Below are positions 11,631-19,278 of a stretch of 64,000 nt of DNA, one piece after another. Within the stretch, counting starts at the first letter, position 1. Each line of letters opens with the position of its first letter. Position numbers and translations under genes: made by a program. Origin of the DNA: Pelagibius marinus (GTDB lineage Bacteria; Pseudomonadota; Alphaproteobacteria; Kiloniellales; Kiloniellaceae); the NCBI RefSeq assembly GCF_014925385.1, contig NZ_JACSDK010000005.1, positions 62,001 through 126,000 on the forward strand, written 5' to 3'. The notes below the pieces were generated by a model. The model searched no databases. It was given only the letters and a program-made list of their open reading frames with translations, and had not been told where the DNA came from.

Positions 11631-12509
11631 ATGCGCAAGGTCACCGTCGCCGCCAGCCAGATGGCCTGCAGCTGGGACCGCGAGGCCAATGTCGCCGGGG
11701 CCGAGGCCCTGGTGCGCGAGGCCGCCGGACAAGGCGCGCAGGTCGTGCTGATCCAGGAGCTCTTCGAGACGCCCTACTTCTGCCAGGACCAGAAGCGCGA
11801 GTACTTCGCCCTCGCCCAGCCCGTCGAGGGCAATACGGTCCTGGCGCGCATGTCCGCCCTGGCGGCGGAGCTCTCCGTCGTGCTGCCGGTCAGCTTCTTC
11901 GAGCGCGCCAACAACGCGCACTACAATTCGCTGGCCATGGTCGACGCCGACGGCAGCGTCCTGGGCGTCTACCGCAAGTCGCACATCCCCGACGGGCCGG
12001 GCTATCAGGAGAAGTTCTACTTCAATCCCGGCGATACCGGCTTCCGCGTCTGGAAGACGCGCTACGGCACCCTGGGCAGCGGCATCTGCTGGGACCAGTG
12101 GTTCCCGGAGTGCGCCCGCGCCATGGCGCTGATGGGGGCGGAGATCCTGTTCTATCCCACGGCCATCGGCAGCGAGCCGCAGGACGCGAGCCTGAATTCC
12201 CGCGAGCACTGGCAGCGCACCATGCAGGGCCACGCCGCCGCCAACATGGTGCCGCTGGTCGCCTCCAATCGCATCGGGCGCGAGGCGGGCGACAACGCCT
12301 CCCTCACCTTCTACGGCAGCTCCTTCATCGCCGATCCCACCGGCGCCAAGCTGGCCGAGGCGAACGAGACCGACCGCGCGGTCATCACCGCCAGCTTCGA
12401 CCTGGACGCCATTGCCGAGCAGCGCGCCTCCTGGGGCCTGTTCCGCGACCGCCGCCCCGACCTCTACGGCCCGCTGCTGACCGCGGACGGCGGCAAGCCC
12501 GGGCGATGA
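11631..12509 (+). CDS. aguB: N-carbamoylputrescine amidase
   Basis: This nitrilase-superfamily enzyme hydrolyses N-carbamoylputrescine to putrescine, carbon dioxide and ammonia in the agmatine route from arginine. The 292-residue protein starts MRKVTVAASQMACSWDRE and has the Glu-Lys-Cys triad: Glu in LIQELFETPYFCQ, Lys in YRKSHIPDGPGY and Cys in GSGICWDQWFPE. I chose the ATG at 11631 because the homology begins there; an upstream in-frame start at 11553 would add residues encoded by the intergenic repeat. Its stop overlaps the start of the next gene. Confidence 0.93.
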   Translation: MRKVTVAASQMACSWDREANVAGAEALVREAAGQGAQVVLIQELFETPYFCQDQKREYFALAQPVEGNTVLARMSALAAELSVVLPVSFFERANNAHYNSLAMVDADGSVLGVYRKSHIPDGPGYQEKFYFNPGDTGFRVWKTRYGTLGSGICWDQWFPECARAMALMGAEILFYPTAIGSEPQDASLNSREHWQRTMQGHAAANMVPLVASNRIGREAGDNASLTFYGSSFIADPTGAKLAEANETDRAVITASFDLDAIAEQRASWGLFRDRRPDLYGPLLTADGGKPGR

Positions 12510-12958
12510 GCCCGGCCGGCATCCGCCCCGCCCGGCCCGCCGACGCGGCACGCATTGCGGCCATCGCCGATGCCGCCTACCGGCCCTACCTCGCTCGCAT
12601 GAACCGCACCCCGGCACCGATGGAAGAGGACTACGGCGCCCGCATCGCCGAGGGGCTGACCTGGGTGCTGGAAGAGGACGGCGAGATCCTCGGCCTCCTG
12701 GTGCTGGAGACCCACGCCGACCACCTGCTGCTCGACAACATCGCCGTCGACCCGGCCCGCCACGGCCGGGGGGTCGGCCGGCGGCTGCTGGATTTCACCG
12801 AAGATGAGGCCCGCCGCCGCGGCTACGGCGTGGTCCAGCTCTATACCAACGAGGTGATGGTCGAGAATATCGCCATGTACCGGCGCCTCGGCTACGTGGA
12901 GACCGGGCGCAAACAGGACCGCGGCTACGACCGCGTCTTCTTCCGCAAGGCGCTTTGA
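12506..12958 (+). CDS. GNAT-family N-acetyltransferase
   Basis: The 150-residue protein is a single acetyltransferase domain with the acetyl-CoA motif ARHGRGVGRRLL (near residue 90) and the usual final strand YRRLGYVETGR. The substrate is unknown. Its ATG overlaps the aguB stop codon (ATGA), so it is translationally coupled to putrescine formation; a polyamine acetyltransferase role is possible but is only inferred from position. Confidence 0.85.
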   Translation: MSPAGIRPARPADAARIAAIADAAYRPYLARMNRTPAPMEEDYGARIAEGLTWVLEEDGEILGLLVLETHADHLLLDNIAVDPARHGRGVGRRLLDFTEDEARRRGYGVVQLYTNEVMVENIAMYRRLGYVETGRKQDRGYDRVFFRKAL

Positions 12959-12996
12959 GGGCCGCCGCCTCGAAGCATGCGGTCAGCCGCGAGGCC

Positions 12997-13161
12997 TCAG
13001 TCGAAGTCGCGGCCCTCAACGAGGACCAGGTGGCCGCTCGCGTCGATGTCGAGGCCCAGGTCGTCGCCGCTGCGCGACAGCAGGTCGTCGACCCGCAGAA
13101 AGACGGTATCCTCCGGAGAGGGATCCGCGGGTGGTCGGAAATCGAAGAGTGACATGCCCAT
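12997..13161 (-). CDS. small acidic hypothetical protein (54 residues)
   Basis: This short frame reads MGMSLFDFRPPADPSPEDTV at its start and ends LVLVEGRDFD. It is strongly acidic, uses GC-rich third positions like real genes here, and has a perfect TATAAT about 65 bases upstream (minus strand, 13233-13228). An internal ATG at 13155 could be the true start; no good ribosome binding site is visible for either. I know no family for it. It lies between the GNAT gene and the aldehyde dehydrogenase terminator. Confidence 0.4.
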   Translation of the reverse strand: MGMSLFDFRPPADPSPEDTVFLRVDDLLSRSGDDLGLDIDASGHLVLVEGRDFD

Positions 13162-13227
13162 CTGCCCATCAAACAGCCAAGGCGCCCTTCTACCCTGGCT
13201 TGAATTACCTCCCCTTGTTCAATTTAA

Positions 13228-13233
13228 ATTATA
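13228..13233 (-). promoter_or_regulatory. -10 box (TATAAT) in an AT-rich gap
   Basis: A consensus TATAAT on the minus strand sits inside the AT-rich patch 13200-13235. The -35 region 17 bases upstream (TTTCGC) is poor. It would drive the 54-residue frame with a leader of about 60 bases. The rest of the gap 13234-13356 shows nothing I can name. Confidence 0.4.
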
Positions 13234-13356
13234 GTGATCCGGCGAAGCACGCGAAAGAGGTATCGCTGGGGCAACCGCGGGGCAGAAGATGGGCAAACCC
13301 TTGCGTCGACTGGGGTTTTTATCCTCCAGCGGGCTCCGGAGGCCCTGAAACGCGAA

Positions 13357-13386
13357 GCGGCGGAGCCCCTTTCGGGGCCCCGCCGC
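13357..13386 (-). terminator. terminator hairpin after the aldehyde dehydrogenase gene
   Basis: GCGGCGGAGCCCC (13357-13369) pairs with GGGGCCCCGCCGC (13374-13386), one mismatch in 13 pairs and a 4-base loop, 26 bases past the dehydrogenase stop. The following minus-strand bases are only mildly T-rich. Confidence 0.6.
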
Positions 13387-13411
13387 CTGCGGCGTCCTGT
13401 GAGACCAGGAT

Positions 13412-14911
13412 CTAGTTGAGGTCGATCCAGACGGTCTTCACCTCGGTGTACTTCTCCATGGCGTGCAGCGACTTGTCGCGGCCGAAGCCGGACTGCTTGA
13501 AGCCGCCGAAGGGCGTCGTGATGTCGCCGGCATCGAAGCAGTTGATCCAGACGCTGCCGGCGCGCAGCGCCTTGGCCGCCCGGTGCGCCTTCTTGATGTC
13601 GCTGGTCCACACCGCCGCGGCCAGGCCGTAGATGGTGTCGTTGCCAATCTTGATGGCCTCCTCGGCGTCGGCGAAGGAGATGGTGGAGAGCACCGGCCCG
13701 AAGATCTCCTCCTGGGCGATGGTCATGTCGTTCTTCACCCCGTCGAAGACCGTCGGCTCGATGTAGTAGCCGCCGCTCTCGGCCAGGATGCGCTGGCCGC
13801 CCAGGGTGACCTTGGCACCTTCGGACTGGCCCTTCTCGATGTAGCCGAGGACCCGCTCCATCTGCGTGGAGTCGACCATGGCACCCATCTGGGTGGCCGG
13901 GTCCAGGGGATCGCCGACGCGCAGGGTCTTGGCGACCTGCATCACCTTCTCGACCACCTGGTCCTTCACCTTGTCCTCGACCAGCAGGCGGGAGCCGGCG
14001 TTGCAGACCTCGCCCTGGTTGAAGAAGATGCCCCAGGCGGCGGCGGTGGCCGCGGCGTCCAGGTCCGGCGCGTCGGCCATGATGATGTTGGGCGTCTTGC
14101 CGCCGCACTCCAGCGACACCCGCTTCATGTTGGACTCGCCGGCGTACTTCAGGAACAGCTTGCCGACCTCGCCGGAGCCGGTGAAGGCGACTGCGTCCAC
14201 ATCCATGTGGCGGCCCAGCGCCTGGCCGGCGGTCTCGCCGAAGCCCGGCACCACGTTGAGCACACCGTCGGGCAGGCCGGCCTCGCTCGCCAGCTCGGCG
14301 GCGCGGATCATGGTCAGCGGCGACTGCTCGGCCGGCTTGATGATCATGGAGTTGCCGGTAGCCAGCGCCGGGCCCAGCTTCCAGGCCGCCATCAGCAGCG
14401 GGAAGTTCCAGGGCACCACCGCGCCGATAATGCCCAGCGGCTCGCGCACCAGCATGGCCACGGCGTCGTCGCCGGTCGGCGCGATCTCGTCGTAGACCTT
14501 GTCGGCGGCCTCGGCGTACCAGCGGATGCAGTTGATGACGGCGGGAATGTCGATGCGGCTGGAATCGCCGATCGGCTTGCCCATGTCGAGGGTCTCCAGC
14601 AGCGCCAGCTCGGTGGTGTGCTGCTCCAGCAGCTCGGCCCAGCGCAGCATGACCTTCTTGCGCTTGGCCGGCGCCAGGCGCGACCAGCGGCCGTCCTCGA
14701 AGGCGGCGCGGGCAGCCTTCACGGCGCGGTCGACGTCTTCCTGGTCACCGGCGGCGACCTGGGTCAACACCTTGCCGTCGATCGGCGAGACGCAATCGAA
14801 GGTCTTGCCCGAGGCGGCATCGGCGAACCTGCCGTCGATGAAGCATTGGTTGCGGTAGGCCAGGCCCTCGGCCTGGGATTTCACGGATTCGATGGAAAGC
14901 GCGGCAGACAT
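13412..14911 (-). CDS. aldehyde dehydrogenase, probable gamma-glutamyl-gamma-aminobutyraldehyde dehydrogenase (PuuC-like)
   Basis: This NAD(P)-dependent dehydrogenase oxidises an aldehyde to its acid; the neighbours suggest the aminobutyraldehyde formed from putrescine. The 499-residue protein has PWNFPLLMAAWKLGPALATG, the nucleotide-binding FTGSGEVGK, the general-base Glu in LECGGKTPNIIM and the catalytic Cys in FNQGEVCNAGSR. GGGAG lies 10 bases before the ATG. It faces the polyamine genes on the other strand, so it has its own promoter. Betaine-aldehyde dehydrogenase is a less likely alternative. Confidence 0.87.
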   Translation of the reverse strand: MSAALSIESVKSQAEGLAYRNQCFIDGRFADAASGKTFDCVSPIDGKVLTQVAAGDQEDVDRAVKAARAAFEDGRWSRLAPAKRKKVMLRWAELLEQHTTELALLETLDMGKPIGDSSRIDIPAVINCIRWYAEAADKVYDEIAPTGDDAVAMLVREPLGIIGAVVPWNFPLLMAAWKLGPALATGNSMIIKPAEQSPLTMIRAAELASEAGLPDGVLNVVPGFGETAGQALGRHMDVDAVAFTGSGEVGKLFLKYAGESNMKRVSLECGGKTPNIIMADAPDLDAAATAAAWGIFFNQGEVCNAGSRLLVEDKVKDQVVEKVMQVAKTLRVGDPLDPATQMGAMVDSTQMERVLGYIEKGQSEGAKVTLGGQRILAESGGYYIEPTVFDGVKNDMTIAQEEIFGPVLSTISFADAEEAIKIGNDTIYGLAAAVWTSDIKKAHRAAKALRAGSVWINCFDAGDITTPFGGFKQSGFGRDKSLHAMEKYTEVKTVWIDLN

Positions 14912-15082
14912 GTCGCTTGTGCTCCCTGGGGCGTCTGTTGGTTTGATCTCGCGGGCCCTGCGGCCCGTCTATTGCCTTGGACCTTAAGCCCGCCCCCGGA
15001 GGCAAGGCAAGGCCGGCCCCTGCGGCGCATAGCCGCCCCGCGAACCGGGCATAGGGCCACTTTGAGGGGCCTTGCGGCACGC

Positions 15083-15111
15083 TTGCGGGGCCCGGCAAGC
15101 CGCCCTATCTT
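15083..15111 (+). promoter_or_regulatory. promoter of tRNA-Thr
   Basis: TTGCGG (15083-15088) and TATCTT (15106-15111) are separated by 17 bases, placing the start of transcription about 55 bases before tRNA-Thr. Confidence 0.45.
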
Positions 15112-15172
15112 GAGCCCGTTCTTCAAGGGGGCCTTTCGGGGCCGCCCGGCCGCGCCGGGCTTCCCACCCAGG

Positions 15173-15248
15173 GCCGGCTTAGCTCAGCTGGTAGAGCACC
15201 TGATTTGTAATCAGGGGGTCGCGGGTTCGAATCCTGCAGCCGGCACCA
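15173..15248 (+). tRNA. tRNA-Thr (anticodon TGT)
   Basis: GCCGGCT pairs with AGCCGGC, the anticodon stem CCTGA/TCAGG holds TTTGTAA with anticodon TGT, and the T arm GCGGGTTCGAATCCTGC is intact. CCA is encoded at 15246-15248. Confidence 0.97.
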
Positions 15249-15444
15249 CCGTCCACAAGAACAAAGCCCTAATCTTCCGCTGCGCGTCGCTGCCTGCCGG
15301 CCGGCGCCCTTGGCGATCGTGCGTTACCGGCGCATAGTTGGGGACGACCGGCGCGCCAGTACATCTTCCCAAGATGTGTTGCAGCGGTATCGATCCGGTC
15401 ATCGCGCCTTGCGCGCCGGCGCCTCACAATTGGGAGTGCGCCCC

Positions 15445-15780
15445 ATGCTTATGAGCTCAAAGACAGCGCTCGCCTTGATGCTGGCGGCGGGCGCCCTGCT
15501 CGCGCCGTCACAGGGCTTCGCCTATACCTGATTCAATCCGGCCATCTGCAAGGCGATCTGCGGATCCGCGACCTGCCGTGAGGCGACCAAGGCCAGCTAC
15601 AAGCCTGTCGCCCGCTTTTCCGACAGCGACAAAAATCGCGAGCTGAGCGCGGCGCCGCGCGACAGTGCGGTGGCCGACGTCCTGCGGGCGGTGATGTCTG
15701 CGGAGGGTTCCGCGAGCGAGGGCTATACCTGCTGGAACCCGGCAATCTGTATCGCGGTCTGCGGCAAGAAGACCTGCTGA
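15445..15780 (+). CDS. small secreted Cys-rich protein with two matching modules; in-frame TGA replaces the first Cys of module 1
   Basis: From the ATG at 15445 (GGGAG 8 bases upstream) the frame encodes a signal peptide (MLMSSKTALALMLAAGALLA, cleavage after GFA), then Tyr-Thr, then TGA at 15529-15531. Reading through, the frame stays open for 82 more codons to the TGA at 15778. Right after the first TGA comes FNPAICKAICGSATC; the protein ends with YTCWNPAICIAVCGKKTC. The two modules align without gaps as YT[TGA or C][F/W]NPAICxAxCGxxTC, so the TGA stands where module 2 has cysteine. A polar linker of about 47 residues separates them. Either the TGA is read as selenocysteine, or a single TGC-to-TGA change has broken the gene. 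GATC-TGCG-GATC at 15555-15566, 24-35 bases after the TGA, could form a small hairpin where a bacterial SECIS lies, but it is weak. Function is unknown; four-Cys modules suggest metal or disulfide chemistry outside the cytoplasm. Confidence 0.6.
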
Positions 15781-15823
15781 CTGCGGCGCAAGCGAAACCG
15801 GTCGCGGCCCCGGCGGCCACGCC

Positions 15824-16171
15824 TCAACCCGTCTCGTCCCCCGCCAGGTGCAGCGCCAGCCAGACCGTGGGCCGGTCGGGGTCGGTCCAGGTCACCCGGT
15901 GGCGGCGGTGCGCGGGCAGCAGCAGGGCGTCGCCCGGTTGCAGCAGCGTCTCCCCTTCCCCGTCGATCAGCAGGCGGGCGGCACCGGCCAGCAGCATCAC
16001 CCATTCGTCCTGCTCCTGGTCATACCACTCCGCCTCCGGCGTCGTATGGCCGTAGGAAACAATGCGCTCCAACTTCACACCCTGGCGCTGCAGCAGGGTT
16101 TCGAAGTCCTCTTCCGGCGCCGGCGGCGGCAGGTTTTTCAGCAGGTTCCGCGTCTGCGTCACGTGAAGCAT
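15824..16171 (-). CDS. cupin-domain protein
   Basis: The 115-residue protein is a single small beta-barrel. Motif 1 is reduced (GHTTPEAEWYDQEQDEWVML) and motif 2 reads LQPGDALLLPAHRRHRVTW, giving the His and Glu residues that hold a metal in many cupins. I chose the ATG at 16171 because family similarity starts there; a GTG at 16216 would add 15 residues. Substrate unknown. It converges with the Cys-rich gene. Confidence 0.75.
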   Translation of the reverse strand: MLHVTQTRNLLKNLPPPAPEEDFETLLQRQGVKLERIVSYGHTTPEAEWYDQEQDEWVMLLAGAARLLIDGEGETLLQPGDALLLPAHRRHRVTWTDPDRPTVWLALHLAGDETG

Positions 16172-16384
16172 CCTCTGCGCTGCGATGGGTCCCAGACCCA
16201 GTCTAGCAGCCCTCACGCCCTCGCCGGTCCCTAGCGGCCGGCGAATATCGCTTTTTCCAACTCCCGCGCAATGTGACTACATTCGTAAACAAAACGTGCG
16301 TCGTTAAGGATTTGATAACCATATCGCCCAAACGATGTCATCAGGGGACCGCTACCCGTAAACGTTGCAAGGAAGGGCCGCATC

Positions 16385-17788
16385 ATGATGGCTCAGATCT
16401 GGGATTTCCTGTCGACGGAAGGGTTTCAGCCGCACGGCATGTGCCTGCTGTGGCGTCCCGACGTCTTCTGGGCGCACGTTGTCTCCGACGCGGTCATCGC
16501 CCTGTCCTATTTCTCGATCCCGGCGGCACTGTTCTACCTGGCGGTCAGGCGTTCCGACTTGATCTACCGCTGGGTCCTCTACCTCTTCGCGGCTTTCATC
16601 GTCGCCTGCGGCCTCACCCATCTCTTCGGCATCTGGACGCTCTGGGTCCCCGACTACGGCATCCAGGCATTGCTGAAGCTCGCCACGGCCTTGATCTCGG
16701 TCGTCACCGCGATCGCCATCTGGCCCCTGATGCCGAAGCTGCTGGCCCTGCCCAGCGCCCGGCAGTTGGCGGAAAAGAACGCGGCCCTGGCCCACGAAAT
16801 CGCCGAGCGCCAGGCGGCCGAGGTGGAACTGCAGGCCCTCAACGAGGACCTGGAGCAGCGCGTCGCCGAGCGCACCGCGACGCTGGAAGAGGTCAACCGC
16901 GAGCTGATCCGCTCGCGCGCCGAGGCCGAGCAGGCCAGCCGGGCCAAGAGCGACTTCCTGGCCATGATGAGTCACGAACTGCGCACCCCCCTCAACGCCA
17001 TCCTCGGCTTCTCGGAAATCATCAAGAGCCAGCCCGCCGGCGACGGCGACGTGGCAAAGACCCGCGACTACGCCACGCACATCCATGATTCCGGGCAGCA
17101 CTTGCTCGACCTGATCACCGACATCCTGGATCTCTCGAAAATCGAGTCCGGCACCGAGAAACTGAACGAAGAAGCCGCTAGCGTCGCCGAGATCGTGACG
17201 GCCGCCATGACCGTCACCAGCACCGCCGCCGAAGGCGCCCAGGTGAAGCTGGCGCTCGACATGCCGGCGAATGCGCCCAGGCTCTATGCAGACCCGCGCA
17301 AGTTGAAGCAGATCCTCATCAACCTTCTCTCCAACGCCGTGAAGTTCACCCCGGCGGAAGGCCAGGTGATCCTGAAGGTGCGCCCGGAAGCCCCCGAGGG
17401 TTTCCTGTTCCAAGTCGCCGACAACGGTATCGGCATCGCGCCGGAGGACATCCCCCGCGCCCTGGCGCCGTTCCAGCAAGTCGACGATTGCCGCCAGCGG
17501 ACCCATGAAGGCACCGGCCTCGGGCTGCCGCTGACCAAGGCGCTGGCCGAGATGCACGGCGGCAGCCTGCTGGTGGACAGCACGCCGGGCGCCGGGACCA
17601 CGGTCACCGTCTGCTTCCCGCGGGAGCGCGCGCTCTGCGACGGCGCCGACGCTCCCCAGGCCGGCGTGATGAGCAACTGCGGCGCGCCGAACAGCCGCAT
17701 CTGCCCCTGGCGCCAGCCCTCGATCAACACCTGCGCGCCGCAGAATCTGGCTTCAGGCCTGCCCTGTGGTCCGGCGCGCAAGCGCTGA
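16385..17788 (+). CDS. sensor histidine kinase with ethylene-receptor-like membrane domain
   Basis: The N-terminal 120 residues form three membrane helices that closely follow the ethylene-binding domain of plant ETR1: SDAVIALSYFSIPAALFY and YRWVLYLFAAFIVACGLTHL match ETR1's stretches, and the copper ligands Cys and His are kept as Cys75 and His79, with Asp35 at the site of ETR1 Asp25. A coiled coil (about 123-188) leads to the HisKA domain with SHELRTP (His197) and an HATPase domain with NLLSNAVKF (Asn317), DNGIG and GTGLG. No receiver domain follows; instead the last 50 residues are Cys-rich (Cys at 418, 432, 440, 450, 461). AGGAAGGG precedes the start; the second ATG at 16388 is equally usable. 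No response regulator is adjacent. The 160-base region before it carries no gene. Confidence 0.88.
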   Translation: MMAQIWDFLSTEGFQPHGMCLLWRPDVFWAHVVSDAVIALSYFSIPAALFYLAVRRSDLIYRWVLYLFAAFIVACGLTHLFGIWTLWVPDYGIQALLKLATALISVVTAIAIWPLMPKLLALPSARQLAEKNAALAHEIAERQAAEVELQALNEDLEQRVAERTATLEEVNRELIRSRAEAEQASRAKSDFLAMMSHELRTPLNAILGFSEIIKSQPAGDGDVAKTRDYATHIHDSGQHLLDLITDILDLSKIESGTEKLNEEAASVAEIVTAAMTVTSTAAEGAQVKLALDMPANAPRLYADPRKLKQILINLLSNAVKFTPAEGQVILKVRPEAPEGFLFQVADNGIGIAPEDIPRALAPFQQVDDCRQRTHEGTGLGLPLTKALAEMHGGSLLVDSTPGAGTTVTVCFPRERALCDGADAPQAGVMSNCGAPNSRICPWRQPSINTCAPQNLASGLPCGPARKR

Positions 17789-17882
17789 GCCGACCCGCGG
17801 CCGCGCCTCGATCAATGGCTTGATTTAACCACGGTATTCCGTGTTAGGTTTTCAATCTCCCATGCCCGTGGAGGGGAAGAAG

Positions 17883-18770
17883 ATGCGTGTACAAGCGTTC
17901 GTTCTCCCTGTTCGCCGGAGGCTCGGCCCCAGCGGCGCCCTGGCCGCCGCCTCGGCGGGCTTGCTATTCGGCGCGGCCCTGCTGACGGCGGGATCGGCCC
18001 GCGCCGAACCGGCCAGTGCCACCTATGAGATCTATTTCGGCGGCTTCCACGTGTTGACCGCCACGGCGGAATGGGAGCAGGGGCCGGAGGGCTACCGCAT
18101 CGCCGGCGAGGCCGAGACACAAGGCATGCTCGGCTGGATGCACCCCTGGAAGGGCGAAACGGAAAGCCGCGGCCTCCTCGCGGCCGGCGAGGTCATCCCC
18201 CGCCTCTACGAGACCCGCGGCACCTCCGACGAGGGCGAGAAGCTGGTGCGTCTCAGCTACGATCCCGAGGGCGACCTGGTCGACAGCCTGGTGCAGCCGC
18301 AGCAGGACGATGAGGAGCGCCACCCCCTGCCGGCAAACGCCGGTGACGGCACCCTCGATCCCCTGAGCGTCGTCGCCGGGCTTTCCGAGTTGCTGCGCAA
18401 CGGCGGGCGCTGCGAGGCCAGCTTCCCGGTCTTCGACGGCCGCAAGCGTTACGACGTCTTCGTCAGCGACGCGGGGGAGAAGGTCCTGGAGCCGACCAGT
18501 TATTCGATCTTCGCCGGCACCGCGCGCGGCTGCCGGCTGGACTACAAGCTGCTGGGCGGCCACCGGGTCGAGCGCAGCAAGTACGCCGAGACGGCGCGCG
18601 AGCGCATCGTCTGGGTCGCGCGGCCGCAGGAAGGCGCCCCCCTGCTGCCGGTGCGCCTGGAGATCGAAACCGCCTACGGCACCGTCATGGGCCACCTGAC
18701 CGGCTTCGAGGAAGACACCCAGGTGGCGCGGCGCTCAGGCGTGCAGACGGAAGACAAGCTGGCGCAGTAG
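17883..18770 (+). CDS. DUF3108 periplasmic protein
   Basis: The 295-residue protein has a signal peptide (residues 1-35, ending SARA) followed by a DUF3108 domain: TYEIYFGGFHVLTATAEWEQ, GWMHPWKGETESRG, DGTLDPLSVVAGL and FDGRKRYDVFV. Proteins of this family are predicted periplasmic beta-rich proteins of unknown role. I chose the ATG at 17883 because GGAGGGG lies 6 bases before it and the signal peptide begins there. Confidence 0.83.
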   Translation: MRVQAFVLPVRRRLGPSGALAAASAGLLFGAALLTAGSARAEPASATYEIYFGGFHVLTATAEWEQGPEGYRIAGEAETQGMLGWMHPWKGETESRGLLAAGEVIPRLYETRGTSDEGEKLVRLSYDPEGDLVDSLVQPQQDDEERHPLPANAGDGTLDPLSVVAGLSELLRNGGRCEASFPVFDGRKRYDVFVSDAGEKVLEPTSYSIFAGTARGCRLDYKLLGGHRVERSKYAETARERIVWVARPQEGAPLLPVRLEIETAYGTVMGHLTGFEEDTQVARRSGVQTEDKLAQ

Positions 18771-18783
18771 CGCCTTCCGGCAA

Positions 18784-18811
18784 TTGCAACTCCCCACCAC
18801 GCGGCTATAGT
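18784..18811 (+). promoter_or_regulatory. promoter directly before the DUF5063 gene, implying a leaderless mRNA
   Basis: TTGCAA (18784-18789) and TATAGT (18806-18811) are 16 bases apart. Transcription would begin near 18818, two bases before the ATG at 18820, and no ribosome binding site fits in between. Confidence 0.5.
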
Positions 18812-18819
18812 CCGCATCC

Positions 18820-19263
18820 ATGATCGACGCTGTCCAGGAGTTCCTGAGCCTTTTCGATGAAAGTGCACCTGCAAACCAGCGGGTGCAGGAACGACTCTGC
18901 GAAGCTTTAGTTCGTTTGTTGCTGGCCTACCACGCGTCCAACGATGTGGCGCCGGCCAGCGATCTCCAACCACCGACCGCGAGCTACAACGACGCCCGAG
19001 GCCTCGTGCAGCGCCTCTTTCCCGATCTCGGCCCTTATGGGTGGAGCGGCCCCGAGGAAAGACCTGGTAGCGAGGTTATGGCTGGAGACGCTGTTGATGA
19101 CCTTGCGGACATTTACAATGATCTGCGCGGCGTCGTGTGGCTCAGGGAAAACGCCGGACCGGAAGATGCGTTGTGGCACTTCCGCCATGGCTACCGGTGC
19201 CATTGGGGCCGTCACCTGTTGAATCTGCGCAGCTATCTGCACTGGCGTCTTTACGACAATTGA
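18820..19263 (+). CDS. DUF5063 domain protein
   Basis: This 147-residue soluble protein has the DUF5063 features: an all-helical N-terminal part and the C-terminal DDLADIYNDLRGVVWL and WGRHLLNLRSYLHW stretches. The function of the family is unknown. The start codon lies almost at the predicted transcription start and has no Shine-Dalgarno sequence. It ends 15 bases from the convergent flavoprotein gene. Confidence 0.75.
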   Translation: MIDAVQEFLSLFDESAPANQRVQERLCEALVRLLLAYHASNDVAPASDLQPPTASYNDARGLVQRLFPDLGPYGWSGPEERPGSEVMAGDAVDDLADIYNDLRGVVWLRENAGPEDALWHFRHGYRCHWGRHLLNLRSYLHWRLYDN

Positions 19264-19278
19264 GCCAGCCGCAGCGCT

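Noticed and set aside
13463-15337. 624-codon plus-strand frame
   Set aside because: Antisense to the aldehyde dehydrogenase, and it runs through tRNA-Thr.
15529-15531. Simple end of a 28-residue peptide at this TGA
   Set aside because: The matched module after the TGA, in the same frame, shows that the peptide is only the signal part of a longer gene.
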